The notes under the pieces were generated by a model. It was not told the DNA's origin. It was given only the letters and a program-made list of their open reading frames with translations, and did not search any database. The position numbers and the translations under genes are program-made. 64,000 nucleotides of DNA from RBG-13-51-18 sp050014095 (GTDB lineage Bacteria; Chloroflexota; Dehalococcoidia; Dehalococcoidales; RBG-16-60-22), in assembly GCA_050014095.1 (NCBI GenBank), contig JBEKDZ010000006.1, positions 1 to 64,000 on the forward strand. The letters are read 5' to 3'. Shown here in pieces: positions 32,549 through 41,589 of the stretch (within the stretch, counting starts at the first letter, position 1; each line of letters opens with the position of its first letter).

Positions 32549-33709
32549 CTAGCGGAAAAAGAGTCTGCTCAATAATGTATTTTTGACAGATATGGCACCT
32601 TCCGGGCAAAGCTCCTGGCAGCAAAAACAGCGGATACAGCGACCATAATGATGCACCGGCGGACGCGACTGGTCGCCATCCACCCAATCGACCGCTTTGG
32701 GCGTAACCTGGCAATGGCGGACGCAGATACCACATTTAGTACATAAAGCCTTATTAATCACCGGCTTGGGATTGGTCTGGTTTTTAAAAAATGTCATTAA
32801 AACGCCGCTGGCAGCATGCTCCACGGGCTTACGGACAACATCGAAGTCCCGGCAGATAAAGTCCTCTATATTCGCACCCATAACCTCGATGTTTTCATGG
32901 TGATAGGTGCCGAGCCCGGCTTTTTCACCTGCCGCCAGCGTCGGCACGAAGGCAGGATTCAGGTTGATTATTTTACAAGCGACGGCATCCAATGCCACGG
33001 GGTCGCTGGAGATGAGCAAAGCACCTATCTTCCTCGGCCTGCCGTTACGGGGTCCGTTGCCCTCCATCGCCATAATGGCATCCATGATATAAAGTCGGGG
33101 CTTGAGCAGCGTATTCAGGTCAACCAGCATCGCGGCGAAATTATAGGGGTCAGCCATCCGGGCGTGCTGCTGGCTTTTCAGCATACCAGGGATACAGCCG
33201 AATTGATTTTTAATAGCCCCCGTCATCCTCATTAAGCCGTGGGTTTTCAGCTTCGGCAAGCTGACCAGTCCATCCGCTGCCAAAACGCAATCGGCGATAA
33301 CGAAACGCTTTACCAAAATGCCTTCCTTATGAGAAACGGCCGTGCCCCTAGAAAAACCAGCCAATGGTATCCCCAACTCATCAAGCGCCTGCTTTAGACC
33401 GGCTATCCTCGAATTTATACTGGTACCGCCGAAAGCCGGGGAGTCGCCACAGGCAAGGTTAACGCCCGATTCCTTGAGCAGTCTGCCCACAGCTTTCAGT
33501 ACAGATGGGTGAGTGCAGACGCATTTTTCCGGAGCTGCGCCAACCAACACATTCGGCTTGAGGATGATATTTTCCCCAGGTTTCACAAAATGAGAAACCC
33601 CGCCGAGAAGTTCGAGACCCTGCTTGACCGCTTGATAGACCCTGGTATCGTCGTAGGTTTCGCAGGGTATCAGGGCAACCCTGGATTTTGTTGTTGTTTT
33701 ATTCACCAA
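32549..33709 (-). CDS. DUF362 protein with C-terminal ferredoxin domain
   Basis: A 386-residue protein. The DUF362 region covers about 1-300, with a DDTRVYQAVKQGLELLGG start, GENIILKPN, CGDSPAFGGTS and SLPKLKTHGLMRMTGAIKN. The last 70 residues carry two [4Fe-4S] sites: CTKCGICVRHCQ and CIRCFCCQELCPEGAI. DUF362 proteins are common in strict anaerobes but lack a demonstrated reaction that I can name. It forms a two-gene unit with the following Fe-S protein, suggesting one redox function. No Shine-Dalgarno is obvious near the ATG at 33709, although AGAGAGG lies a little upstream. Confidence 0.83.
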   Translation of the reverse strand: MVNKTTTKSRVALIPCETYDDTRVYQAVKQGLELLGGVSHFVKPGENIILKPNVLVGAAPEKCVCTHPSVLKAVGRLLKESGVNLACGDSPAFGGTSINSRIAGLKQALDELGIPLAGFSRGTAVSHKEGILVKRFVIADCVLAADGLVSLPKLKTHGLMRMTGAIKNQFGCIPGMLKSQQHARMADPYNFAAMLVDLNTLLKPRLYIMDAIMAMEGNGPRNGRPRKIGALLISSDPVALDAVACKIINLNPAFVPTLAAGEKAGLGTYHHENIEVMGANIEDFICRDFDVVRKPVEHAASGVLMTFFKNQTNPKPVINKALCTKCGICVRHCQVTPKAVDWVDGDQSRPPVHHYGRCIRCFCCQELCPEGAISVKNTLLSRLFFR

Positions 33710-33781
33710 TTAAAACCTCTCTGAAAATCTAATCTGGCGGCACTAATCAACATTTAGGTATAGAATATAAGCAGGATTTTT

Positions 33782-34921
33782 TTACTTTGTCTTTAATAAA
33801 TAATCGCTAATACAGCCGGTTATATCGTTGATTTCTTTCCGGCTGATTTTCGGGTGCATCGGCAGTGTAATTACCTGGTCTGACACCTTTTCCGTCACCG
33901 GCAGAGAGACGTTATACTTAAGCTCGTTTTTATAAAAGTGAGTCTTGTGGACCGGATAGAAATTGACCTTGCTCATAATCCCGTTTTCTGTCAGGTGTTG
34001 CATCAGGCCATCTCTTAACTTATCCGGCACCATGATGTTATACATCTGGTAAACATGATAAAATCCCGGCGGTATTTGAGGCGTGATGATATTCTCCAAT
34101 TTAGATAGCATGCTATCGTACAGGCGGGCGCGACCCCTTCTCATCTCGATGATTTTATCCAGTTTTTTCAGTTGCGCTGCGCCCAGAGCGGCTGTAATGT
34201 TGGACATCCTGAAGTTATAGCCCAATGCCACATAGTCCATGTACTTATCCGTAGAAAAGTAGTTGGCGCCTTTTTCCTCCAGACGCCCGTGCGACCTGAT
34301 GAGCTTTAGTTTATTGAAAATCTCTTCTGAATTAGTCACAACGGCGCCGCCTTCGCCGGTAGTGATAGTTTTGTTCTGGCAGAAGCTTAAGATAGCAGCA
34401 TCGCCCAAAGCGCCTACCTTAGTCTCACCCACCTTAGCCCCAAGCGCCTCGGCGGCGTCTTCGATAAGAGTAACATTATGCCTTCTTGCCACGTCCTTTA
34501 ATTCTTTTATCAGGCAGGGACTGCCGGCGACATGCACCGGGATAATCGCCCTGGTCTTGGGGGTTATTTTTCTCTCAACATCCGCCGGGTCGAGTCCGCA
34601 GGTCTTTTCCTCAATATCGGCGAAAACCGGCCGGGCACCGACGAAGAGGACGGCGTTGGCGGTGGCGATAAAGGTGAAGGATGGCACGATTACCTCGTCC
34701 CCTGGTCCGATGCCGTAAGCCAGCAAGATAGCGTGCAGGGCGGATGTACCAGAGTTAAAGGTCAGGCAGTATTTTATTTTAAGGTAGTCAGCGAGCTTAT
34801 CTTCAAATTCGGTTACTTCAGGCCCAATAGCCCAGTTCATGCCGCGCCGGATGGTTTTATTCACTGCGGCGATATCATCTTTATCCCAGTAGATTTTAAA
34901 AAGGGGAATCCGCCATTCCAT
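33782..34921 (-). CDS. DegT/DnrJ/EryC1/StrS family PLP aminotransferase
   Basis: A 379-residue sugar aminotransferase. The PLP lysine is in FCQNKTITTGEGGAVVT (near residue 183), with NSGTSALHA and IEDAAEALGA upstream and a NFRMSNITAALGAAQLKKL stretch later. These enzymes transaminate nucleotide-linked keto sugars. It is the last gene of the minus-strand surface-sugar cluster, 47 bp after the epimerase gene, but no matching 4-keto or 3-keto producing enzyme can be paired with certainty. AAGGTG lies before the ATG. Comparable enzymes build amino sugars for O-antigen-like polymers or glycoproteins. Confidence 0.87.
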   Translation of the reverse strand: MEWRIPLFKIYWDKDDIAAVNKTIRRGMNWAIGPEVTEFEDKLADYLKIKYCLTFNSGTSALHAILLAYGIGPGDEVIVPSFTFIATANAVLFVGARPVFADIEEKTCGLDPADVERKITPKTRAIIPVHVAGSPCLIKELKDVARRHNVTLIEDAAEALGAKVGETKVGALGDAAILSFCQNKTITTGEGGAVVTNSEEIFNKLKLIRSHGRLEEKGANYFSTDKYMDYVALGYNFRMSNITAALGAAQLKKLDKIIEMRRGRARLYDSMLSKLENIITPQIPPGFYHVYQMYNIMVPDKLRDGLMQHLTENGIMSKVNFYPVHKTHFYKNELKYNVSLPVTEKVSDQVITLPMHPKISRKEINDITGCISDYLLKTK

Positions 34922-34968
34922 AGTGCACCTTCTACTGTTTTTACCGTTGCCGGAAGACCACCCTCATT

Positions 34969-35934
34969 TTACCCCGGCTTAGTCCATTCTTCCGATTTGT
35001 AGTTCTTATACCAGTCTATTAACGAGGCTAGACCATCCTCGAATGTATGCTTCGGCGTCCATCCCAGGAGTTTCTTTGCCCTGGAGTTATCGGCAATCAG
35101 TCTTTGTACCTCACCGGGCCTCGGTTCGACGAACACCGGCTTGATTTTTCCCCGCTGTTTAAATAGCCCTATAATCATATTAGCTAGGTCAAGGATTTTA
35201 ATTTCTTTGCCGGTGCCGATATTTATCGGAGTAGGTATCGGTTTTGGATATTTAAGAATCAAACCGAGCGCCTCTACCAGGTCGGCAACATTCGTGTAGT
35301 CCCGGGTCTGCTGGCCATCCCCATAAATAATCGGCGGCTGGCCGCTCATCACCCGTTTTACGAAGATAGATATAACGCCGCCGTAGCCGGTGTCTTTCTG
35401 CCGGGGACCGAATGTGTTGAATGGCCTGACGATGACGATATTGGTTTTATAGGTCTGGTTATATGCATAACACATGCGGTCGGCGGCGATTTTACTTGCC
35501 CCATAGGGGTGGGGGGCATTAAGGGGATGGTTCTCATTCATAGGTACCGACTCCGCCGAGCCGTAGACCTCGCTGGTAGACATATGGATGATTTTTTCCA
35601 CGTCGTACATCCGGGCGGCTTCCAGGATGTTCTGCGTGCCCAGAACGTTAATATCATAGGTTAGCTTGGGCTCGACAATCGAGCGGTCGACGTGAATCTG
35701 GGCAGCCAGGTTAAAGATTGCGTCCACGCCCTGGATAATTTTTTCCAGCATATCGAAATCACGGATATCGCCATTTATCAGCTTAAAAGTTTTATAGTTC
35801 AGCAGATGTCTGACGTTGGATAGATCACCATTAAAGAAGTTATCCAGGCAAATGACGATATGGCCTTCTTTGATGAATTTATCACAGAGATGGCTGCCGA
35901 TGAATCCAGCACCTCCGGTTATCAGAATTCTCAT
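34969..35934 (-). CDS. NAD-dependent nucleotide-sugar epimerase/dehydratase (extended SDR)
   Basis: A 321-residue extended SDR. The NAD-binding GGAGFIGSH is at residues 7-15, the catalytic triad region is MSTSEVYG and YGASK (Tyr-x-x-x-Lys), and the substrate loop is RPFNTFGPRQ. It could be a UDP-glucose/UDP-N-acetylglucosamine 4-epimerase or a dTDP-glucose 4,6-dehydratase-like enzyme; the sequence does not settle this. It starts four bases inside the glycosyltransferase gene (ATGA overlap), so the two are translationally coupled. Part of the surface-polysaccharide cluster. Confidence 0.88.
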   Translation of the reverse strand: MRILITGGAGFIGSHLCDKFIKEGHIVICLDNFFNGDLSNVRHLLNYKTFKLINGDIRDFDMLEKIIQGVDAIFNLAAQIHVDRSIVEPKLTYDINVLGTQNILEAARMYDVEKIIHMSTSEVYGSAESVPMNENHPLNAPHPYGASKIAADRMCYAYNQTYKTNIVIVRPFNTFGPRQKDTGYGGVISIFVKRVMSGQPPIIYGDGQQTRDYTNVADLVEALGLILKYPKPIPTPINIGTGKEIKILDLANMIIGLFKQRGKIKPVFVEPRPGEVQRLIADNSRAKKLLGWTPKHTFEDGLASLIDWYKNYKSEEWTKPG

Positions 35935-37115
35935 ATCCCCCTCCTTAATGGGCTATTAGCTTGGATGCAATTCTGGTAAAGCCTCTCGTATTCTTCAGCC
36001 ATTTTATTCACCGATAGGTTAGCGCGAATATACTCCCCCGCCCGCCGCGCCTTTTCCCGGGCTTCGGTTGGATCATCAAGTATTTGTTGCAAAGTCCGGG
36101 ACATCTGCAACTTGTCCCCATAGTTTACCAAATAACCCGCATCCATTCTAGTAACGTCTTCCCCGGAACCACTGCCCGCAGACACGATAATCGGCGTCCC
36201 GCAAAGCACCGCTTCAATCGGCGCCCAAGCCGCGTATTCATATCGGGAAGGCTGAACTACAACATCGGCATCCACCAGGGCTGCCAGCTTATCCTGCCCC
36301 GCCAAAAAACCGGGGAAAATAACCCTGTCTGAAAGATTTAACCTGGCGACCAAATTCTGAAGCTGGCTTCTATAGCCGTCATCGTTGCCGCAAATGGCCA
36401 GAACCACATCTTCTCTGGTCTGGGCTAATTCGTGAAAGGATTCTACCAAGAAGTCAAGTCCTTTGATATGGTGAATCCTGCCTAACGACATAACGACCTT
36501 TTTGCTCCCGAGGTTGAATCGATGGCGGAACTGCCCGCGGGGCGGCAGATTGGTAAATTCATCAATGGGGAAAAAGTATGGAATAATGGCTGCTTTCTTA
36601 ATCTTTCTTCCGAAGCTATCGTATTCTTTAAGACCGAACTTGTTTTCGGCAATAACACCAGCAGCGTCGCGCAATATCCTGTAGCCAAAAAGAACGTCAA
36701 AAAGCCACCTCAATAGCCACTTGGGCTTGGCTTCGCCGGCGGCTATTCGCGGCAGTGAGCCGTGGCTATCGATGATATAAGGCACGCCGTATTTGTGAGA
36801 GTAGTGATAGATAACGATGTTCTGAAAACTGCGGAAGCAGTGCAGATGAACAATGTCGAACTCTTTGAGTCTGGCTTTAGATTCTTTGATTATGTCAGGC
36901 ATTACATAAAAACTCCCCAGATTGGATATACAGTGAAAAGGGTATATTTTAACCTCCGGAAGGGAATCGATATATGCCTGGTCCAGCTTGAAATCGCTGG
37001 TGTAAATGGTCACTTCATGGTCCCTCTGTGCCAGCCCCCGTGAGAGCTTATAGAGAACATCGACGGTACCGCCGCCATGAGGAGAGAAATAGTCAAAAAC
37101 TTGCAGAATTTTCAT
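35931..37115 (-). CDS. Glycosyltransferase family 4-like protein
   Basis: A 394-residue GT-B glycosyltransferase. The N-terminal acceptor domain starts MKILQVFDYFSPHGGGTVDV, typical of GT4. The C-terminal donor domain has VVMSLGRIHHIKGLDFLVES, the FPGFLAGQDK stretch and a PSRYEYAAWAPIEAVLCGTP E-x7-E region. It transfers a sugar from a nucleotide donor during surface-polymer assembly, probably at the inner face of the membrane. Donor and acceptor are unknown. A tryptophan in the usual EPFG position (YAAW) suggests a divergent donor site. It overlaps the epimerase start. Confidence 0.88.
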   Translation of the reverse strand: MKILQVFDYFSPHGGGTVDVLYKLSRGLAQRDHEVTIYTSDFKLDQAYIDSLPEVKIYPFHCISNLGSFYVMPDIIKESKARLKEFDIVHLHCFRSFQNIVIYHYSHKYGVPYIIDSHGSLPRIAAGEAKPKWLLRWLFDVLFGYRILRDAAGVIAENKFGLKEYDSFGRKIKKAAIIPYFFPIDEFTNLPPRGQFRHRFNLGSKKVVMSLGRIHHIKGLDFLVESFHELAQTREDVVLAICGNDDGYRSQLQNLVARLNLSDRVIFPGFLAGQDKLAALVDADVVVQPSRYEYAAWAPIEAVLCGTPIIVSAGSGSGEDVTRMDAGYLVNYGDKLQMSRTLQQILDDPTEAREKARRAGEYIRANLSVNKMAEEYERLYQNCIQANSPLRRGI

Positions 37116-37254
37116 TTATCAAGGTGCCCAGGCAGGACTAATACGATAACAGAAATTTTTTTACCCCGCCGATAGGAGTTGCTACTGAAAATAATAGTTT
37201 TCCTTCACTTCTATGTCAAGAACGCGACGGAGAATGATTCGACCTGCAGGCTTT

Positions 37255-38340
37255 TTATTGATTAATATACCCCAGGACGATTTTCACCACCCCGGAGGAA
37301 ACGTTTTTTACCAGATACTCTGCCGGCGGCTCCCATTCGGGTTGCTTTGCCAGTACGATTTCCAATGCTTTCATAATCATAGCCGGCACCACGCCTGTTA
37401 AAATATTGCTGCCGCACTCTAGAGTTTCCGGCCTTTCGGTAACGTCCCTGATGGTGATATTGGGGACTTTTAGAATACAGCATTCCTCCTGTACCGTGCC
37501 GCTATCCGTGATGACACAGCGTGCCTGCTTCTCCAGCGAGATAAAGTCGAAAAAGCCGAAGGGCTCGAGAAGGCGGATAGCCTTATTACTTACTTTCAGC
37601 CCGAACTGCTTCATTTTGCTCTTCGTCCGCGGGTGCAGACTGCAAATAACTGGTAGGTGGTATTTTTTATTGATAGCATCCAGCGCCCGAAGCAGGTTAT
37701 TGAGCCTTTCTTTATCGTCAACGTTCTCTGCCCGGTGGGCGGTTACCAGAAAATATCTTTGCGGCTGTAAATCCAGTCCATTCAGCATACGACTTTTCTC
37801 TATTTGTTTAGCGTAATGGCAGATAACCTCATAGATAGGGTTGCCAATAACATGAATCGCTTCGCCGGGTATGCCCTCGGCGAGGAGGTTCTCCTTGCTT
37901 TTATGGGTATAGGGGAGGAGGACGGTGCTGGAGTGGTCGATGATTCTTCGGTTAATTTCTTCCGGCACACGGTCGTCATAGCAGCGGTTGCCGGCCTCTA
38001 GATGGAAAACCGGTATACCCATGCGCCTAAATATGATACTGGATAGTCCGCTATTGGTATCACCGAGGATAAGTACCCTATCCGGTTTTTCCTTTAAAAT
38101 GAGCTTTTCTGTACCGACGAATATCTTGCCGACCTGCTCGGCGAAGGAATCAGCCTTTATCCCGAGGTGGTAGTCCGGCTCGCGCACCTTCAGGTCACTA
38201 AAGAAGACCTGGTTCAACTTTTCTTCAAAGTTCTGGCCGGTATGCACCAGAATGTGCTCGCAGTGTTTATCCAGCTTGCCGATGATTATACTCAACCGGA
38301 TGATTTCGGGTCGGGTGCCCAGTACCGTCATTAATTTCAT
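37255..38340 (-). CDS. wecB: UDP-N-acetylglucosamine 2-epimerase-type enzyme (WecB/WbvD-like)
   Basis: A 361-residue non-hydrolysing 2-epimerase. Family landmarks are the LGTRPEIIRLS start, VHTGQNFEEKLN, VLILGDTNSGLSS, HLEAGNRCYDDRVPEEINRRI, TAHRAENVDD and the C-terminal ITDSGTVQEECCILKVPN. It follows the dehydratase and the reductase on the same strand. In that setting such an enzyme usually acts on the 6-deoxy-L-sugar intermediate rather than on UDP-GlcNAc itself. I infer a role in making UDP-L-QuiNAc or UDP-L-FucNAc. Confidence 0.9.
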   Translation of the reverse strand: MKLMTVLGTRPEIIRLSIIIGKLDKHCEHILVHTGQNFEEKLNQVFFSDLKVREPDYHLGIKADSFAEQVGKIFVGTEKLILKEKPDRVLILGDTNSGLSSIIFRRMGIPVFHLEAGNRCYDDRVPEEINRRIIDHSSTVLLPYTHKSKENLLAEGIPGEAIHVIGNPIYEVICHYAKQIEKSRMLNGLDLQPQRYFLVTAHRAENVDDKERLNNLLRALDAINKKYHLPVICSLHPRTKSKMKQFGLKVSNKAIRLLEPFGFFDFISLEKQARCVITDSGTVQEECCILKVPNITIRDVTERPETLECGSNILTGVVPAMIMKALEIVLAKQPEWEPPAEYLVKNVSSGVVKIVLGYINQ

Positions 38341-38357
38341 GGTTATTCCTTGAAGTC

Positions 38358-39374
38358 CTAAAAGCCCCCGTCCTTGATGAAACGCTCAAGCTCACTGGGG
38401 GACATACAGTAGTCGGCGGAAGAAAGCTCCCCGGCCAGCACCGGCTCTTTCGTCTCTGTTTTGCGCAGGCTGGGCAAGACCGGACATACTACGTAGTAGT
38501 CGCCTTTCTTGATGGTGCGGGGTATTTCTTCTTCAGAGATTAGTATCTCATGAATTTTTTCACCCGGCCGGATGCCGATAATTTTTATCTCGATATCGCG
38601 TTTGCCTATCATTGCCTTAGCGAGGTCGGTTATTCTGACGGCGGGGAGGTCTGGTACATAAATATCGCCCGCATCGGCGGAGCGTAATGCCACGATAATC
38701 GTTTCGATAGCTTTCTCCAGGGTGAGGATGAACCGCGTCATATCTTTAGTGGTAATCGTCAGCGGCCCGCCCTTCTTTATTTGCTCCTGGAAGAGGGGTA
38801 TAATCGAGCCCCGGGAGGCGGCGACGTTGCCATAACGGACGCAGATGAACCTGGTCTTCGGGCAGAGCCGGTTAGCCTCCACCACCAGCCTTTCCTGTAT
38901 CGCTTTGCACATGCCATAGGTATTGACCGGCTTACAGGCTTTATCGGTAGAAATCGCTAGTACCGTTAACACGTTGTTACTAGTTTCTAAAATAGCACGG
39001 ATGATATTTTGCGTGCCCAGGATATTGGTTTTTATCGACTCGAAAGGGAAATACTCGCCCATAGGAACCTGCTTTAAAGCGGCGGCATGGATAATAATAT
39101 CCGCTTTCTTTACCGCCCTGACCACTGATTCGTAGTCCCGCACATCACCAATCTGGAAATCGAGCACCTCATCCGGATGGTAAAACACATCATCGGTGGT
39201 CACTTTAAGGTTCTTCCACTCGAGTTCCATGTTGTACTGTTTATCTTCATCCCTCGAGAAAACGATAAGCTGCTTCGGTTTGCCGTTTTTGCCTTTCATG
39301 ATATGATGGACCAGCGCTTTCCCCAAGGAACCAGTACCTCCGGTAATGAGCAGCCTTTTATCTTGGAAAATCAT
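38358..39374 (-). CDS. UDP-GlcNAc 4,6-dehydratase (CapE/WbjB/FlaA1-like)
   Basis: A 338-residue SDR of the polysaccharide biosynthesis group. ITGGTGSLGKALVHH binds NAD(P), followed by the FSRDEDKQY stretch, AAALKQVPMGEYFPFESIKT, STDKACKPVNTYGMCKA with the YxxxK pair, and RYGNVAASRGSIIPLF. WbjB/CapE enzymes convert UDP-GlcNAc to a 4-keto-6-deoxy-L-sugar by dehydration and 5-epimerisation. Its start overlaps the 3' end of the reductase gene by 17 bases. The short C-terminal tail rich in Ser/Glu fits CapE/WbjB. Confidence 0.9.
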   Translation of the reverse strand: MIFQDKRLLITGGTGSLGKALVHHIMKGKNGKPKQLIVFSRDEDKQYNMELEWKNLKVTTDDVFYHPDEVLDFQIGDVRDYESVVRAVKKADIIIHAAALKQVPMGEYFPFESIKTNILGTQNIIRAILETSNNVLTVLAISTDKACKPVNTYGMCKAIQERLVVEANRLCPKTRFICVRYGNVAASRGSIIPLFQEQIKKGGPLTITTKDMTRFILTLEKAIETIIVALRSADAGDIYVPDLPAVRITDLAKAMIGKRDIEIKIIGIRPGEKIHEILISEEEIPRTIKKGDYYVVCPVLPSLRKTETKEPVLAGELSSADYCMSPSELERFIKDGGF

Positions 39375-40254
39375 CTTGCCTCCAATTTACATACGGTTTC
39401 GCATCCACAGCGAGTTCCTCAACCATTTGCTGCCAGGGTAAAGGAGCGAATCCAGTCTCTTTCCGGAATAAAGTCCCGTCCAGGCTCCGGTCGATGCGGT
39501 AATCGGGATATTCTTCAATCTCAATATTAAGCCCAAAAGCATTATTTATCAAGGTAAGCAGATTGAATTTACTGATTGGCTCGGACGCAACATGGTAAAT
39601 ACCGTTTAAACCCTGATGTTTCATGATGATATCGGCGATAATCCGGGAAAGGTGGAGGGTAGGGAAACCGCTGAAAATAGCGTTGGTATAACCCTGAACT
39701 TTGCCTCCCCGGTTAGCGAGGAACCATTCCAGCAGACCGTTGGTTCCTGCTAGCTCTCTGCCGATAATCGAGGTGCGGATGGTCAGAGCGCCGTCGCCTT
39801 TTACCTCCCCGAGGTATTTGGTTTTGCCGTAAATATCATTGGCGTCCGATGGGTCGTCTTCGCGATAGTTGCCCTTTTTACCAGAAAAAACACAATCGGT
39901 ACTGATATGAATCAGCCGTATCGCTTTACTCCGGCAAATCTGGTAGAGCTGATGGGGCAACTGTGCGTTAAGCCAGGTTGTGTCAGAAATGCCGACCTTT
40001 TCTACCAGCGATTTGACCACCCCGATACAGTTAATGACTACTTCCGGCTTAGTCTTGACGATGGCTTGTTCCAGTTGGTCTATCTTCATAGCGTCAAGAT
40101 GAGGCAGGATTTGAGACTGCCGGAAGAAACCGTATTTATTAATGTCGCGGTAGTCACCCCGGATGGTACCGGTGACATCGAAGTCCGGACTAAGAACTTG
40201 GTAAAGTTTATGTCCCAGCATGCCGTTGGCGCCTAAAATCAATACCCTGGTCAA
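39358..40254 (-). CDS. RmlD/WbvR-like sugar-nucleotide reductase
   Basis: A 298-residue SDR. GANGMLGHKLYQVL binds NAD(P)H, and the triad region has HISTDCVFSG and IYGKTKYLGEV (YxxxK). It is the size of RmlD/WbvR and lacks the C-terminal cupin found in CapF. Between a WbjB/CapE-like dehydratase and a WbvD-like 2-epimerase, it most likely reduces the 4-keto group of UDP-2-acetamido-2,6-dideoxy-L-hexulose. The WbvR type leads to UDP-L-RhaNAc and then UDP-L-QuiNAc; the CapF type leads to FucNAc. The absent cupin favours the former. Confidence 0.87.
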   Translation of the reverse strand: MTRVLILGANGMLGHKLYQVLSPDFDVTGTIRGDYRDINKYGFFRQSQILPHLDAMKIDQLEQAIVKTKPEVVINCIGVVKSLVEKVGISDTTWLNAQLPHQLYQICRSKAIRLIHISTDCVFSGKKGNYREDDPSDANDIYGKTKYLGEVKGDGALTIRTSIIGRELAGTNGLLEWFLANRGGKVQGYTNAIFSGFPTLHLSRIIADIIMKHQGLNGIYHVASEPISKFNLLTLINNAFGLNIEIEEYPDYRIDRSLDGTLFRKETGFAPLPWQQMVEELAVDAKPYVNWRQDDFPR

Positions 40255-40265
40255 AGTTTTCCCCT

Positions 40266-41498
40266 TTAGTTATTGTCTTTGCCTGCCGAATTTTTATCCA
40301 CGATTTCCTGTAGCATCGCTTCAAGCTGCTGTCCTATCTTTTGCTGGGCGTGCACCTGCAGGATGTAGTCGATGCCGGCCTGCTCCAGCCGGTGCCGGCG
40401 CACATCGGATGCCAGCAGGTCAGCGACCTTAGTCGCCATATCAGTCGCAGTATCAGCATATAATACCCCTTTAGACTCATCAGGAATGAGGGACTTTATA
40501 CCGAGCAGCGGGGTGACAACGGCTACCTTACCGCAGGCGATATACTGGAGTATCTTGCCGGGGAAGATATCTCTGGTTTCTTTGGTATTGAGAAAGGGAT
40601 TGATACATAGAGCAGCCAGGCTGATATACTGGGGCATGGTCTGGTACGGCTGGAAACCGGTGATGGTGACACGGCTCTTCAATCCGGCCTCGGCGATAAT
40701 TTTCTCCAGTTTTTGGCGCTGTGGTCCATCGCCAACGATTAAGAGTTTCGCCTCCGGTACTTTCTCAATAACGTGTGGGAACTCGCGGATGAAGCCATCC
40801 AGTCCGCTGAACTCGAATAGCGTGCCGATAAAAACAACAACCCTGTCTTTTTCGTTGTATCGCCATTTCCGACGGACCTCGGAAGAATCAATCGACGGGT
40901 TGAACAAATTAGTATCGATAGGCATGGGCAGCAGTCGCACTTTCTCCCGCGCTGCTCCCAGGCTGATAACATAACGGGAATGGTTAGGGGTAATCGCCAG
41001 TATGGCGTCTACCCGGGTATATACCTTTTTCTCGATATACCTAGTGGCGGGGCGTAGGGCGGGGTAGCGTACAAGGCGGTAGAGCATATCAATCGACCGG
41101 AATAACACCGGAATCCCGAACTTGCGGGCGAGATGAATAACCTGCAGTCCATTGGTAGGTACGGAATAAAGCATGATAACGTCGATGTGTTTCTCTTTGA
41201 TGGTCTTTTTAATTTCACGATATTGATTGATGCTACCTGAAAGGCGGCTCAAGCCGGGGATTTTAACAAAGCCGGGATGTCTTAACGTTACCGAAGCGCC
41301 GGGTACTGCCCGTGAGACGCCCTTGAACTCTTTTGTCTTGAGACTTCCTATATCAAAAAATCCGTTTTTCGCCCAGGTATCGGAATAGTCTATAGCATAG
41401 ACTTTATGACCGCGTAAAGAAAGAATCTCGGCAAGATTATGTATCTCATACACCACTTTCTGCAACCAATCGACCTCGTGTATAAAAAGGATATTCAT
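40266..41498 (-). CDS. Glycosyltransferase family 4 protein
   Basis: A 410-residue GT-B enzyme. The start MNILFIHEVDWLQKVVYEIH belongs to the acceptor-binding domain. The donor domain shows VVFIGTLFEFSGLDGFIREF, then LLIVGDGPQRQKLEKI and a FPGKILQYIACGKVAVVTP E-region equivalent where Glu is replaced by Lys (FPGKILQY). This FPxKxxEY-like pattern is known in GT4 subgroups acting on deoxy-sugars or L-sugars. It is the first gene of the surface-sugar run, beginning at 41498, with AAGGTTGCC upstream and about 90 bp from queA on the same strand. Confidence 0.88.
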   Translation of the reverse strand: MNILFIHEVDWLQKVVYEIHNLAEILSLRGHKVYAIDYSDTWAKNGFFDIGSLKTKEFKGVSRAVPGASVTLRHPGFVKIPGLSRLSGSINQYREIKKTIKEKHIDVIMLYSVPTNGLQVIHLARKFGIPVLFRSIDMLYRLVRYPALRPATRYIEKKVYTRVDAILAITPNHSRYVISLGAAREKVRLLPMPIDTNLFNPSIDSSEVRRKWRYNEKDRVVVFIGTLFEFSGLDGFIREFPHVIEKVPEAKLLIVGDGPQRQKLEKIIAEAGLKSRVTITGFQPYQTMPQYISLAALCINPFLNTKETRDIFPGKILQYIACGKVAVVTPLLGIKSLIPDESKGVLYADTATDMATKVADLLASDVRRHRLEQAGIDYILQVHAQQKIGQQLEAMLQEIVDKNSAGKDNN

Positions 41499-41589
41499 GG
41501 CAACCTTAAAACGTATTTAGGTTATCTCATTATACCTTAACTGTGATGCAAATTGAAGATATAGTCTAACGTGGATTTAAAGTGTTATG

